From Bacteroidota bacterium (GTDB taxonomy: Bacteria > Bacteroidota > Bacteroidia > Flavobacteriales_D > Sanyastnellaceae): a stretch of DNA of 64,000 bases. This document shows, piece after piece, positions 53,132 to 61,575 of this stretch (positions within the stretch are counted from its first letter, which is position 1; every line of letters begins with the position of its first letter). The notes under the pieces are model-generated. The model was given only the letters and a program-made list of their open reading frames with translations, was not told the origin of the DNA and searched no databases. The stretch covers positions 24,682 through 88,681 of the forward strand of contig JAQCFW010000007.1 in the NCBI GenBank assembly GCA_027619225.1, given 5' to 3'. The translations under genes were made by a program, and so were the position numbers.

Positions 53132-53938
53132 GTGCCTATAATTACACTTACATCTGATTATGGACCAGAAAGGTTCTATGCTGGTATCCTAAGAGGGGCG
53201 CTTGCTACATTAGCTCCCGAGGCTACAGTAGTAGACTTATCACATGATGTTCGTAAGTTTAGCTCTGTAGATGCAGCTCTGCTTCTTCAATCATGTGTGA
53301 AACATTTCCCGAAAGGAACCGTGCACATTGTCGCCGTGATGTCCGAGGCGACGGTTGAGCATCCACATAGGATTGTGCGAATAGATGACCAATACTTTGT
53401 CGGTGCTGACACAGGAGTTTTTCATTTGATTTTCGGAAAACAGCCCGATGCTGTATACGATTTGTCCAACATGATGGCGGACTTCGATTACCCCACTTTT
53501 CCCGAGCGTTCGATCTTCGTTCCTGCCGCTGCCCACCTGTCAAAAGGTGGTATCCCCGAGCTTTTAGGCCGCCCGGCATCAATATCTGAGCCCAGGACAG
53601 TGCTGCAGCCGGTTTTCGAAAACAGAGTTTTGACGGGGCATGTTATTCATATCGATGGATTTGGAAATTGTATTACAGACATAACGAAGAGGAGGTTTAA
53701 AAATGTGGAGACGTACAGGGAGTTCGTGATCGTGATGCGTTCAAGTAGAAGTGACATTAGGAAAATATGTGAGAACTACAGCGATGTCCCAGTGGGTGAT
53801 TCTGTTGCTGTGTTTAATCATTTGGGATTTTTAGAAATCGCTATTTATAAAGGCGCTCCGGGGGCCGCAAATGGTGGTGCGTCAAGTATGTTAGGGATTA
53901 AGTTAGACGACGTGATTAGGATAGAGTTTTCCGAATGA
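53132..53938 (+). CDS. SAM hydroxide adenosyltransferase (DUF62)
   Basis: This 268-residue protein belongs to the DUF62 family (S-adenosyl-L-methionine hydroxide adenosyltransferase, related to fluorinase). Visible: the N-terminal TLTSDYGPERFYAG (start of the domain) and the VDLSHDV region; VGADTGVF and DGFGNCITD follow. It splits SAM with hydroxide into adenosine and methionine in characterised members; the biological role is uncertain. Start is GTG 53132. It begins a run with an ABM protein and the gldFG fusion, an order that recurs in Flavobacteriia. Confidence 0.9.
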   Translation: MPIITLTSDYGPERFYAGILRGALATLAPEATVVDLSHDVRKFSSVDAALLLQSCVKHFPKGTVHIVAVMSEATVEHPHRIVRIDDQYFVGADTGVFHLIFGKQPDAVYDLSNMMADFDYPTFPERSIFVPAAAHLSKGGIPELLGRPASISEPRTVLQPVFENRVLTGHVIHIDGFGNCITDITKRRFKNVETYREFVIVMRSSRSDIRKICENYSDVPVGDSVAVFNHLGFLEIAIYKGAPGAANGGASSMLGIKLDDVIRIEFSE

Positions 53939-53953
53939 ATTTATTTATTTAGT

Positions 53954-54253
53954 ATGAGTAAAACACAGATTATCAGGATTGTGAGAATGACTTTTACGAA
54001 GGAGACATTGCCGCAGTTTGAGGCAATTTTCAAAAAACATGAAAAGGCCATTCGTGGTCAGTCGGGCTGCTTTCACGTTGAGCTTGTAAAGGACTCAATA
54101 AATCCATTAGTCAGAGCGACTGTAAGTAGATGGGATAGCGAGGAGAGTTTAAATGATTATAGGAAATCGGAGTTGTTTGGTGAGGTTTGGCCTGAAACGA
54201 AGCGGCTTTTTGCAGCTGCTCCTGAGGTGATATCTTATATAAATCTTAGCTAA
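53954..54253 (+). CDS. ABM-domain (quinol monooxygenase-like) protein
   Basis: This 99-residue protein has the ferredoxin-like fold of antibiotic biosynthesis monooxygenase (ABM) domains: IRIVRMTFTKETLPQFEAIF, HEKAIRGQSGCFHVELVKD, and a W-containing strand (ATVSRWDSEESLNDY). Family members include quinol monooxygenases and heme-degrading proteins; many have no proven activity. The gene lies between the SAM enzyme (15 bases) and gldFG (11 bases), so it is in the same operon. Its purpose there is unknown. Confidence 0.85.
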   Translation: MSKTQIIRIVRMTFTKETLPQFEAIFKKHEKAIRGQSGCFHVELVKDSINPLVRATVSRWDSEESLNDYRKSELFGEVWPETKRLFAAAPEVISYINLS

Positions 54254-54264
54254 AGGTAGTTGTT

Positions 54265-56760
54265 ATGAAAGCTTTGATATTAAAGGAGATACGAACATTT
54301 TTTAGCTCGCTAACGGGCTACGTTGTGATTTCTGCTTTCCTTCTTTTAATGGGGTTGTTTCTGTGGGTTTTCCCAGGACCATGGAACATCCTTTCCAGCG
54401 GCGTAGCGTCTATGGATCCTTTTTTCACCTTAGCTCCCTGGGTGCTGCTTTTCTTAGTCCCCGCAATTACCATGAGGTCTTTTGCAGAAGAGAGAAGGAA
54501 TGGAACCCTGGAACTTTTGCTAACGCGCCCTCTCCTCGAAGGTCAAGTCATTTTTGCTAAATACTTAGGCGCTCTTTTATTAATCTCATTGTCACTTGTG
54601 CCTACACTTGGGTTTGTCTATATCCTTGGGGAGCTCGGTAGCCCTATGTGGAACTTGGATTTAGGCGCAATTTGGGGGTCATACATTGGCCTGTTGTTGT
54701 TGTCGTCTTCTATTGCCGCTATTGGGATTTTCTTATCAGCATCTACTTCCCAACCCTTGGTCGCTTTCCTTGCCGCTATGCTACTGTCAACTGTTGGGTA
54801 TATAGGATTCACAGCCTTGGGAGATTTCGGCCTTTTGGGGAATTGGGATTATTATTTCGTAAACATGGGGTTTGAAGCGCATTACAGATCGCTGAGTCGA
54901 GGCTTGGTGGACACGAGAGATGTAGCGTATTTCATATTCGTAGATTTGCTTTTCTTGCAATTGGCGCGCTTCGTCCTTGCTCTTGAGAGGGGGCGTTTAG
55001 GGAGGGAAGGCATGAGGTTAATTATGGTGATGTCGATAAGTACTTTGCTTTTATTTGCAGCCCAAATCGCACATACTTCTTTCGATCTCACAGCTGAAAA
55101 ACGTCACACCCTCACAGAAGGTTCGATAGTTATACTTGATGAACTCGATGATACTTCAAGGGATGTCGTTGTCACCTGCTATTTAACGGGTGATTTCCCT
55201 GCGTCATGGAAGAGGTTAGAAGTTGCAATCAGAGAAAAGCTCGAGGAGTTCGCTGACGTAAGCAACAACCGCTTGCGCTTTAAATTTATTGACATCTACA
55301 GCACTGACGATAGAAGGACACGAGGCCAAAACGAGGACAAACTCATCGAACTCGGGCTGTCCTTTACAAGAATAGGATATGAATCGTCAGGAGGGAAGAC
55401 GTTTCGCAATGTTTGGCCTTCAGCACTGATAAGCTGTGGGGAGAAAGAAGTTCCCGTGCAGTTCTTTAAATCCGAAACGCCTCAGCCCACGGACGCAATG
55501 ATTCAAGGGTCTATCAACGCCATCGAATATGAGCTAGCCTCATCCCTGAGACGGGTTTTAGTGGATGAAGTGCCGCGTATCGTGTTTGTCGAAGGACATG
55601 GCGAACTGAATGAAATGGAAATTGCTGACTTTGCGAATTCACTTGCAGAGGATTATTCTATCGAACGGATGCCACTTGAGGGTCGCCTGAATATGCTTTC
55701 AGAGAAAATAGACGGCCTTAAGTACCGCACAAATCGATTTGATTTGGCCATCGTAGCTGCTCCCACCGAAGAGTTGCCTGCAAAGGATAGGTTGATTTTA
55801 GATCAATTCTTAATGGGTGGCGGTCGCATTTTATGGATGGTAGATCCCATGGTGACAGATCTAGATTCACTTCGTGTCAATTCAGGTACAATGGCTACAC
55901 CCAACGAACTTGGGCTTTCTCATCAATTGTTCGATTATGGAGTGCGACTTAACAGAAACCTCGTAATTGACCCTCAGTGCGCTCCAATAGCCTTTGATGC
56001 TGGGCCGAATGGGAATCAGCGTAACATGCAGTTGTTTAGTTGGTATTTCGCTCCTCTCGCTATCCCACAGGGTGCTACCCACCCCATCACAACGAACTTA
56101 GATCCCATTCACTTCGACTTTGTGTCCAGTATCGATACAGTCAGTACAGATGCAGATATCACGAAAACGATTCTTCTGAGCAGTTCAGCTCGAGCTCGTA
56201 CATATCTTGCTCCTGTTAGAATTTCAAGCTCAATTGTAGACCTTACACCTGAGTACTTCAGCTCGAATAATACTCCTTTTGCAGCTTTCGCCGTACTTCT
56301 AGAGGGTGAATTTAAATCCCACTTTACTGATATATTGCCTGATACACTTCGCCGAGATCGTGATTTTGCGTTTCGATCTGAAGGTCTGGCTTCGGCGATG
56401 GTGGTTATCGGCGATGGGGATATCGCGAAAAATAAAACGGTAAACACGCCTGAGGGTTGGCAAATTTATCCTTTAGGCTACGACAGGTATGCATCACGCG
56501 TCGTTTACGACAACAAAGAGTTTTTACGCAACACAGTCAATCACCTCTTAGATGAAAAGTCTATGATTTCCATACGATCTAGGACGATTACCTTGCGCTC
56601 TTTAGATGAAACAAGGATTGCTGGTGCGAGATTGGGTTATCAGTCTGTTGCGCTTGGGCTTCCACTTGTTGTTGTGCTCTTGTTTAGTTTAATTGTCTTT
56701 AAAATCCGTTCTCGTAAATACGGTTCGATTTCTTTGAAGCGTTCAATATCTCAGCCTTAA
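54265..56760 (+). CDS. gldFG: GldF-GldG fusion, gliding-associated ABC transporter
   Basis: This 831-residue protein joins two proteins usually encoded separately. Residues 1-240 are GldF: ABC-2-type permease with about six hydrophobic helices and the segment RSFAEERRNGTLELLLTRPL, typical of ABC-2 permeases. From about residue 250 comes GldG: a membrane helix (LIMVMSISTLLLFAAQIAHTS), then FDLTAEKRHTLTEGS, IEYELASSLRRV and the mid region FVEGHGELNE and MGGGRILWMVDPMV, closing with a C-terminal membrane helix. GldF and GldG act with the ATPase GldA (not in this window), needed for gliding in F. johnsoniae. The fusion is uninterrupted in frame. DUF4340-like protein follows 13 bases later. Confidence 0.93.
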   Translation: MKALILKEIRTFFSSLTGYVVISAFLLLMGLFLWVFPGPWNILSSGVASMDPFFTLAPWVLLFLVPAITMRSFAEERRNGTLELLLTRPLLEGQVIFAKYLGALLLISLSLVPTLGFVYILGELGSPMWNLDLGAIWGSYIGLLLLSSSIAAIGIFLSASTSQPLVAFLAAMLLSTVGYIGFTALGDFGLLGNWDYYFVNMGFEAHYRSLSRGLVDTRDVAYFIFVDLLFLQLARFVLALERGRLGREGMRLIMVMSISTLLLFAAQIAHTSFDLTAEKRHTLTEGSIVILDELDDTSRDVVVTCYLTGDFPASWKRLEVAIREKLEEFADVSNNRLRFKFIDIYSTDDRRTRGQNEDKLIELGLSFTRIGYESSGGKTFRNVWPSALISCGEKEVPVQFFKSETPQPTDAMIQGSINAIEYELASSLRRVLVDEVPRIVFVEGHGELNEMEIADFANSLAEDYSIERMPLEGRLNMLSEKIDGLKYRTNRFDLAIVAAPTEELPAKDRLILDQFLMGGGRILWMVDPMVTDLDSLRVNSGTMATPNELGLSHQLFDYGVRLNRNLVIDPQCAPIAFDAGPNGNQRNMQLFSWYFAPLAIPQGATHPITTNLDPIHFDFVSSIDTVSTDADITKTILLSSSARARTYLAPVRISSSIVDLTPEYFSSNNTPFAAFAVLLEGEFKSHFTDILPDTLRRDRDFAFRSEGLASAMVVIGDGDIAKNKTVNTPEGWQIYPLGYDRYASRVVYDNKEFLRNTVNHLLDEKSMISIRSRTITLRSLDETRIAGARLGYQSVALGLPLVVVLLFSLIVFKIRSRKYGSISLKRSISQP

Positions 56761-56761
56761 A

Positions 56762-56769
56762 TAACTTTA
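56762..56769 (+). promoter_or_regulatory. -7-like box before the DUF4340-like gene
   Basis: TAACTTTA, then AAAA, then ATG. It resembles the four-base-spaced boxes elsewhere, although the gene lies 13 bases downstream of gldFG and could be read from the operon instead. Confidence 0.25.
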
Positions 56770-56773
56770 AAAA

Positions 56774-57790
56774 ATGAAATCTAACCTTAAAATATTCGCA
56801 ATCCTTGTCATAGTAACTGTATTTACTTTTTTACTTTGGAAAATAGAAGAGGGGGCTAGTGGAGACCTGTCATCAGAAGTCACGACGGATTTTGCGATTG
56901 CAGATACCTCCCTAGTAACTAAGATTTTTATTGCGGGTACTGATGGAGAGTCGGCTCTTTTAGAGAGGGCCTCGGACACGCGATTTTGGACTTTAAATGG
57001 AAAGCACTTGGCGAGAAAGGACGCTACCGATTTGCTTTTGAAAACCTTTGCTAGAGCTGAAGTGAAAGGTGCAGTGCCAGAATTACAGCGTTCTACCGTA
57101 ATTAGAAACTTCAGTGGATCAGGGAAGAAAGTCGAAATCTATATTGGGGATGATAAGCTAGAGAAAACTTGGTATATCGGTACTGCAACGCCAAGTCATA
57201 CAGGCACATATATGCTTTTAGAGACTCCCGAAGATGGTAAATCACAAGAGCCATTTATAGTTCATTTAGAAGGTTTTGTGGGGTTCTTGTCTACTCGGTT
57301 TTTCACGAATGAAACTGAATGGAGATACACCGGTGTTTTCGATTTTCCCGGAAGGACTTTAGCTGAAGTTAAGATTACAGATCATGAATCACCATCAAAA
57401 TCTTACTCTATAAAATCTACAATGGACGGAGAAATATCTCTTTTTAACGTATCAGGGGCTTTAGTGGACTTCACGGATACATTAAGAATTCAAGATAAAT
57501 TTCTCAGGTTTCGTAAAGTTCACTTTGAAAGTTTTAACAACCATCTCTCTCAATCTCTAGAGGATAGTATAAAATTCACTCTCCCATGCTTTACATACGA
57601 GGTTTCTGGGTTTGATGGGAGAAGCGCTCATTTTGACGTATTTTGGAAATCACCAGGAACAGGAATGGGTGGGCCAGATGATCACAATCACGATGGTGAG
57701 CATATGTATGGACTCACTGCAGATGGTGAACTTGTGCTTGTGCAGAGATATGTCTTCGATCCACTGATGGAACCACTATTTCGTGAGTAA
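56774..57790 (+). CDS. DUF4340-like membrane-anchored protein
   Basis: This 338-residue protein has one N-terminal hydrophobic helix (FAILVIVTVFTFLLW), then a mostly beta-sheet exported body. The order of segments (LVTKIFIAGTDGESALLERASDTRFWTLNG, EIYIGDDKLEKTWYIGTATPSHTGTYMLLE) fits DUF4340, a family found next to GldG-type genes in other bacteria. A GPDDHNHDGEHMYG stretch near residue 305 is His/Asp rich and could bind metal. It probably works with GldFG at the membrane. It ends 9 bases before the convergent glycosyltransferase gene. Confidence 0.78.
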   Translation: MKSNLKIFAILVIVTVFTFLLWKIEEGASGDLSSEVTTDFAIADTSLVTKIFIAGTDGESALLERASDTRFWTLNGKHLARKDATDLLLKTFARAEVKGAVPELQRSTVIRNFSGSGKKVEIYIGDDKLEKTWYIGTATPSHTGTYMLLETPEDGKSQEPFIVHLEGFVGFLSTRFFTNETEWRYTGVFDFPGRTLAEVKITDHESPSKSYSIKSTMDGEISLFNVSGALVDFTDTLRIQDKFLRFRKVHFESFNNHLSQSLEDSIKFTLPCFTYEVSGFDGRSAHFDVFWKSPGTGMGGPDDHNHDGEHMYGLTADGELVLVQRYVFDPLMEPLFRE

Positions 57791-57799
57791 AGCTTAAGA

Positions 57800-58912
57800 T
57801 TAGAGTAGCTGCCTCGCGAATTCTTCCCAAGATTTAGATGCTTTTAAATGGGCATAAGCTTCACCCAATCCTGGATGTTCTTCACGAAACCAATCATCAA
57901 TAGCTTCTCCAAGCGCCTTTGAATCCCCTGGTTCTACAAGCGCACCAGTCTCCCCATTTGTAATTGAATTTGAAAGGTCTCCGACATTGCTTGCAACAAT
58001 GGGTAAATCATATTGTATAGCTGTTGCTGTAACTCCACTTTGAGAAGCAGATAAATAGGGGAGTGCTACAAGATCGGCTGCAACGAAAAATTCACCCAAT
58101 TCTTCATCTGGGATAAAACGGTTAAATACGTGAATTCTAGCTTTTGCTTCGCTGCCGTTTATTATTTTCTCATATTTACTCCAAGAGCCATAGCATTCGC
58201 CGGCGATGATTAAGTGAGTATCCTCTGACAGTGAATTTGCGGCCTCTAACAAAACCTCAAGACCTTTGTAAGGCCTGATTAATCCAAAAAACAACACTAC
58301 GTTTTTAGCACTCACAGGAATGCCGAGTTTTTCTCTTGCCAACCCCTTCTCTGGCTTCACAGGTAGATTGTCGTACAAAGGGTGGAACAAGGTCTTTACG
58401 GGTAGGTCGGGTGCCAATTTGATGACGTCTTGGGTTACAGATGCGCTTAAAGTCACCACGTTGTCCACTCGTTTTAGAAACCTGCGGGTAAGCCATTTGT
58501 CGGAAGCCTTCCCGTCGTGAGAAGTTGCGTTGTGCATTATGGCGATCACCTTTGTTTCGGGTGACAGGCGCTTAATAGACCTTGCTACTCCTCTTAAAGC
58601 TGGTGCTAGGGCAGAATGCCAAAACGGTAAAATCACCACATCTACTCCTTCATCACATAAGATTATTTTAGCTGTTTTACGCCAAGAGTTGGGCGAAATC
58701 GAATCCAATGGAGCTGACCTTGAATGTGGAGGTGTAGATGTCCCGGATTTAATTTGGGTTACACCTGGGAACAAGATGGAGGGATACTGCCTGCTCCAGT
58801 TGAAGCAATTTACCGTATGCCCCTCGTCCCTTAGAGCTATCGCCATCGCATCGTTAAATTGCGCAATTCCTCCACGATATGGATGAAAAGTTGATGCTAT
58901 GGCGATTTTCAT
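57800..58912 (-). CDS. Glycosyltransferase family 4-like
   Basis: This 370-residue GT-B fold enzyme starts MKIAIASTFHPYRGGIAQFN (typical GT4 acceptor-domain opening). The donor domain includes VVLFFGLIRPYKGLEVLLEA (sugar-nucleotide binding) and the SASQSGVTATAIQYDLPIVASNVG region, where the usual EAxA acidic residue is not obvious. The start ATG 58912 is chosen because it begins the fold; an ATG at 59002 would overlap the divergent thiolase gene. The substrate and product (probably a cell-surface glycan) cannot be told from this window. Confidence 0.88.
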   Translation of the reverse strand: MKIAIASTFHPYRGGIAQFNDAMAIALRDEGHTVNCFNWSRQYPSILFPGVTQIKSGTSTPPHSRSAPLDSISPNSWRKTAKIILCDEGVDVVILPFWHSALAPALRGVARSIKRLSPETKVIAIMHNATSHDGKASDKWLTRRFLKRVDNVVTLSASVTQDVIKLAPDLPVKTLFHPLYDNLPVKPEKGLAREKLGIPVSAKNVVLFFGLIRPYKGLEVLLEAANSLSEDTHLIIAGECYGSWSKYEKIINGSEAKARIHVFNRFIPDEELGEFFVAADLVALPYLSASQSGVTATAIQYDLPIVASNVGDLSNSITNGETGALVEPGDSKALGEAIDDWFREEHPGLGEAYAHLKASKSWEEFARQLL

Positions 58913-58966
58913 GGGATGATTTTCAAGTACAATTTCTTGATGCAATTTACACCCCTTATTCTCAAC

Positions 58967-58974
58967 TATCTTTG
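58967..58974 (+). promoter_or_regulatory. -7 promoter box of the thiolase operon
   Basis: TATCTTTG, perfect TAnnTTTG, 18 bases upstream of the thiolase ATG. No TTTG at standard spacing was found upstream. Confidence 0.48.
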
Positions 58975-58992
58975 CAATAGAAAATAATACAA

Positions 58993-60201
58993 ATGAATGC
59001 ATTTCTTGTTGATGGAGTGAGAACTCCGGTAGGGAATTTCGGTGGCACTCTTGCTTCGATCAGAACAGATGATTTAGCTGCATTAACTATTTCAGAGCTT
59101 CTGAAGCGAAATTCAGGTCTTGACCCCGCTTTGGTGGGCGACGTGATCTTAGGTTGCGCAAACCAAGCTGGAGAGGACAATAGAAACGTCGCCAGGATGG
59201 CATCTCTTCTTGCTGGCCTGCCAGTCTCTGTGCCCGGCGAAACAGTTAATAGACTTTGTGCATCTGGACTTGCCTCTGCTGTCAACGGATCTCGTATACT
59301 CGCTTTGGGTGATGCTGATGTCGTGATTGCTGGTGGCGTTGAAAATATGACAAGAGGGCCATGGGTTATGTCTAAGGCTTCGAAGGCATTCGGTCGAGAC
59401 AGCTCTCTTTATGATACCAGCTTTGGTTGGAGATTTATAAATCCAAAGCTAGAAGCTGTTTATGGAGTTGATGGTATGGGGGTGACGGCTGAAAATCTTG
59501 TAGATAAATACAGTATTTCTCGCGAAGATCAAGATGCTTTTTCTTTTCGTTCCCACATGAAGGCTACTGCTGCACGTGATGCAGGGCGACTTGCTCAGGA
59601 GATTGTTCAGGTAAATATTCCCCGCCGCAAGCAAGATGATTTAATCTTTGAGCACGACGAATTTATCAAACCTGATACAACAGTAGAAATCTTATCGAAA
59701 TTGCGTCCAGCCTTTCGCAAGGAAGGGGGAAGTGTTACTGCTGGAAATTCAAGCGGGTTAAATGACGGTTCTGCCGCACTGCTTCTTGCGAATGAATCAG
59801 GTCTATCATCTTCAGGACTTACTCCTTTGGCCCAAATTATTTCTAGTGCCGTTGTAGGTGTCGAGCCTCGTATCATGGGTATAGGGCCAGTCCGCGCTTC
59901 TGAGATAGCATTGAAAAGAGCGGGGATAACATTTGATGACCTCGATGTAATCGAGCTAAATGAAGCATTCTCAGCTCAAGCTCTCGCCTGCATCCGAGCG
60001 TGGGGCTTAGACGATGACGACTCGAGAATCAACCCCAACGGTGGCGGTATCTCAATAGGCCATCCTTTAGGTGTAACTGGTTCAAGAATTTTACTTGCAG
60101 CAGCAAGGCAGCTTGAGAGAACAGGAGGGAAGTACGGCTTGGTAACCCTTTGCATAGGTGTGGGACAAGGTTACGCTGTAGTCATAAAAAACACGCAATG
60201 A
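58993..60201 (+). CDS. Thiolase, 3-oxoadipyl-CoA or acetyl-CoA acyltransferase type
   Basis: This 402-residue thiolase has RTPVGNFGGTLASIRTDDL at its N-terminus, and GCANQAGEDNRNVARMA, the latter pattern being typical of beta-ketoadipyl-CoA thiolases (PcaF/PaaJ). Catalytic Cys in VNRLCASGL, His in GHPLGVTG and second Cys in CIGVGQG are present. It cleaves 3-oxoadipyl-CoA to succinyl-CoA and acetyl-CoA if PaaJ-like. Its stop overlaps the PaaY-like start (ATGA). The rest of the phenylacetate pathway is not in this window, so a fatty-acid thiolase remains possible. Confidence 0.88.
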   Translation: MNAFLVDGVRTPVGNFGGTLASIRTDDLAALTISELLKRNSGLDPALVGDVILGCANQAGEDNRNVARMASLLAGLPVSVPGETVNRLCASGLASAVNGSRILALGDADVVIAGGVENMTRGPWVMSKASKAFGRDSSLYDTSFGWRFINPKLEAVYGVDGMGVTAENLVDKYSISREDQDAFSFRSHMKATAARDAGRLAQEIVQVNIPRRKQDDLIFEHDEFIKPDTTVEILSKLRPAFRKEGGSVTAGNSSGLNDGSAALLLANESGLSSSGLTPLAQIISSAVVGVEPRIMGIGPVRASEIALKRAGITFDDLDVIELNEAFSAQALACIRAWGLDDDDSRINPNGGGISIGHPLGVTGSRILLAAARQLERTGGKYGLVTLCIGVGQGYAVVIKNTQ

Positions 60202-60794
60202 TTCAGTCATTCAAAGGAATGATTCCAGTCATCCACCCTTCATCATACATCCATCCCAATGCGGTTGTCATAGGGCACGTAACGATAGGTAAGGATTGCT
60301 ATATCGGTCCAGGCGCAGTTTTACGTGGTGATTGGGGGAAAGTCGAGATTGCAGATGGGTGTAATGTTCAAGAAAATTGTGTTTTGCATATGTTTCCCGG
60401 AAAATCTGTTGTTCTCCAAACGGGAGCTCATGTAGGTCACGGAGCGAGTATACATGGGGCGAACCTTGGTCGAGAGACTTTGATCGGTATGAATTCCGTA
60501 ATTATGGATGATGTCGAGTTGGGCGATGGTTGTATTGTGGGAGCTCTGAGCTTTTTAAAGGCAGGCAGCGTTTGGGCTGAACGTGGTCTTATTGTGGGTA
60601 ACCCCGCGAAGAGAATAAAAGACGTGAGCGATGAGATGTACAATCACAAAGTTGAAGGCACAGCTTTGTACCGCAGTCTTCCACAAGACATGAAGAACCA
60701 TTCTGACGAGGTAGTCCCATTCACAGAGATTCCTGAGAATAGGGTAGAGGAGTTCCCTGATTTTGATACTTGGATGAATCGCTCAAATAAATAA
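60198..60794 (+). CDS. PaaY-like hexapeptide-repeat thioesterase / gamma-carbonic anhydrase-like protein
   Basis: This 198-residue left-handed beta-helix protein has repeated hexapeptide motifs (VIGHVTIGKDCYIGPGAVL, LIGMNSVIMDDVELG) and the metal-ligand His residues of the gamma-CA fold (VLHMF, HVGHGASIHG). PaaY of the phenylacetate pathway is a thioesterase with this fold, and the coupling to a PcaF/PaaJ-like thiolase favours that assignment. I chose ATG 60198 (ATGA overlap with the thiolase stop) over an ATG at 60150 inside the thiolase. Confidence 0.85.
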   Translation: MIQSFKGMIPVIHPSSYIHPNAVVIGHVTIGKDCYIGPGAVLRGDWGKVEIADGCNVQENCVLHMFPGKSVVLQTGAHVGHGASIHGANLGRETLIGMNSVIMDDVELGDGCIVGALSFLKAGSVWAERGLIVGNPAKRIKDVSDEMYNHKVEGTALYRSLPQDMKNHSDEVVPFTEIPENRVEEFPDFDTWMNRSNK

Positions 60795-60805
60795 TAAACC
60801 TTTTA

Positions 60806-61561
60806 ATGGGCACTTCTGGAAATCGCAAGATGACATTCAAACGCTTTACCGTTCTAGACGAGAAGTGTGCAATGAAAATCGGAACAGATGCAGTTATGCT
60901 CGGCGCTTGGGCAAATCCATCAAAATCGAGTGCGAAGTTAAAAATTGTTGATATAGGGTCGGGCTCTGGAGTCATAGCGCTCATGTTAGCCCAACGTTTT
61001 GAGCATTCTACAGTCACGGCAATTGAGTTAGAGCCCTTAGCTGCAGAACAATCTCGAGAAAATTTCGCGTCTTCACCTTTCGCTCATCAACTTTCTTGTC
61101 TTGAGCGTTCCTTCCAGGAGTGGTCGGAAGAAGTACATCGCTTCGAAGCTGACCTTGTAGTTAGCAACCCCCCATTCTTTCACAACAAACCTAAGTCTCC
61201 GTTTTACGCAAGAAATTTAGCCCGTCACGACGATGCTCTGCCCATTTCCGACTTGTTGAATGGCGTTGCGAAAATCTTGAGTAAGGACGGTGTTTTTGGT
61301 ATTGTTTGGCCTGTTGAAAGAGAAGCTGAATTACTATCCGCTGCAAATGACTTCAACTTTAAATTAGTGAGGCGCTGCGAAATTCTGCCTACAAAAAGAC
61401 ACTCACCTGTGAGGTTCTTATCAGAATTTCAGTTTTCTCAGCAAGTCACCTCATTAGCGATTTGCTCCAATATTGTACTAGAAACTGGCGAGGAAAAAGG
61501 CAGGAGGAATTTCACCGCCGAGTACAACGAGTTAATGAAAGATTTCTTTCTCGACGCTTAA
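60806..61561 (+). CDS. trmN6: tRNA1(Val) A37 N6-methyltransferase, TrmN6/YfiC-like
   Basis: This 251-residue class I methyltransferase has the SAM loop DIGSGSGVIALMLA and the catalytic NPPFF motif (residues about 117-121) of N6-adenine methyltransferases. The N-terminal FKRFTVLDEKCAMKIGTDAVMLGAW is the YfiC/TrmN6 signature. It modifies A37 of tRNA-Val. It starts 11 bases after the paaY-like stop. rlmF-like activity is an alternative but less likely given the N-terminus. Confidence 0.9.
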   Translation: MGTSGNRKMTFKRFTVLDEKCAMKIGTDAVMLGAWANPSKSSAKLKIVDIGSGSGVIALMLAQRFEHSTVTAIELEPLAAEQSRENFASSPFAHQLSCLERSFQEWSEEVHRFEADLVVSNPPFFHNKPKSPFYARNLARHDDALPISDLLNGVAKILSKDGVFGIVWPVEREAELLSAANDFNFKLVRRCEILPTKRHSPVRFLSEFQFSQQVTSLAICSNIVLETGEEKGRRNFTAEYNELMKDFFLDA

Positions 61562-61575
61562 TCGACAGTGCTTAA

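Noticed and set aside
53132..53938. Halogenase or fluorinase
   Set aside because: The family is named after such enzymes, but most members are hydroxide adenosyltransferases and no halogen-specific loop could be identified.
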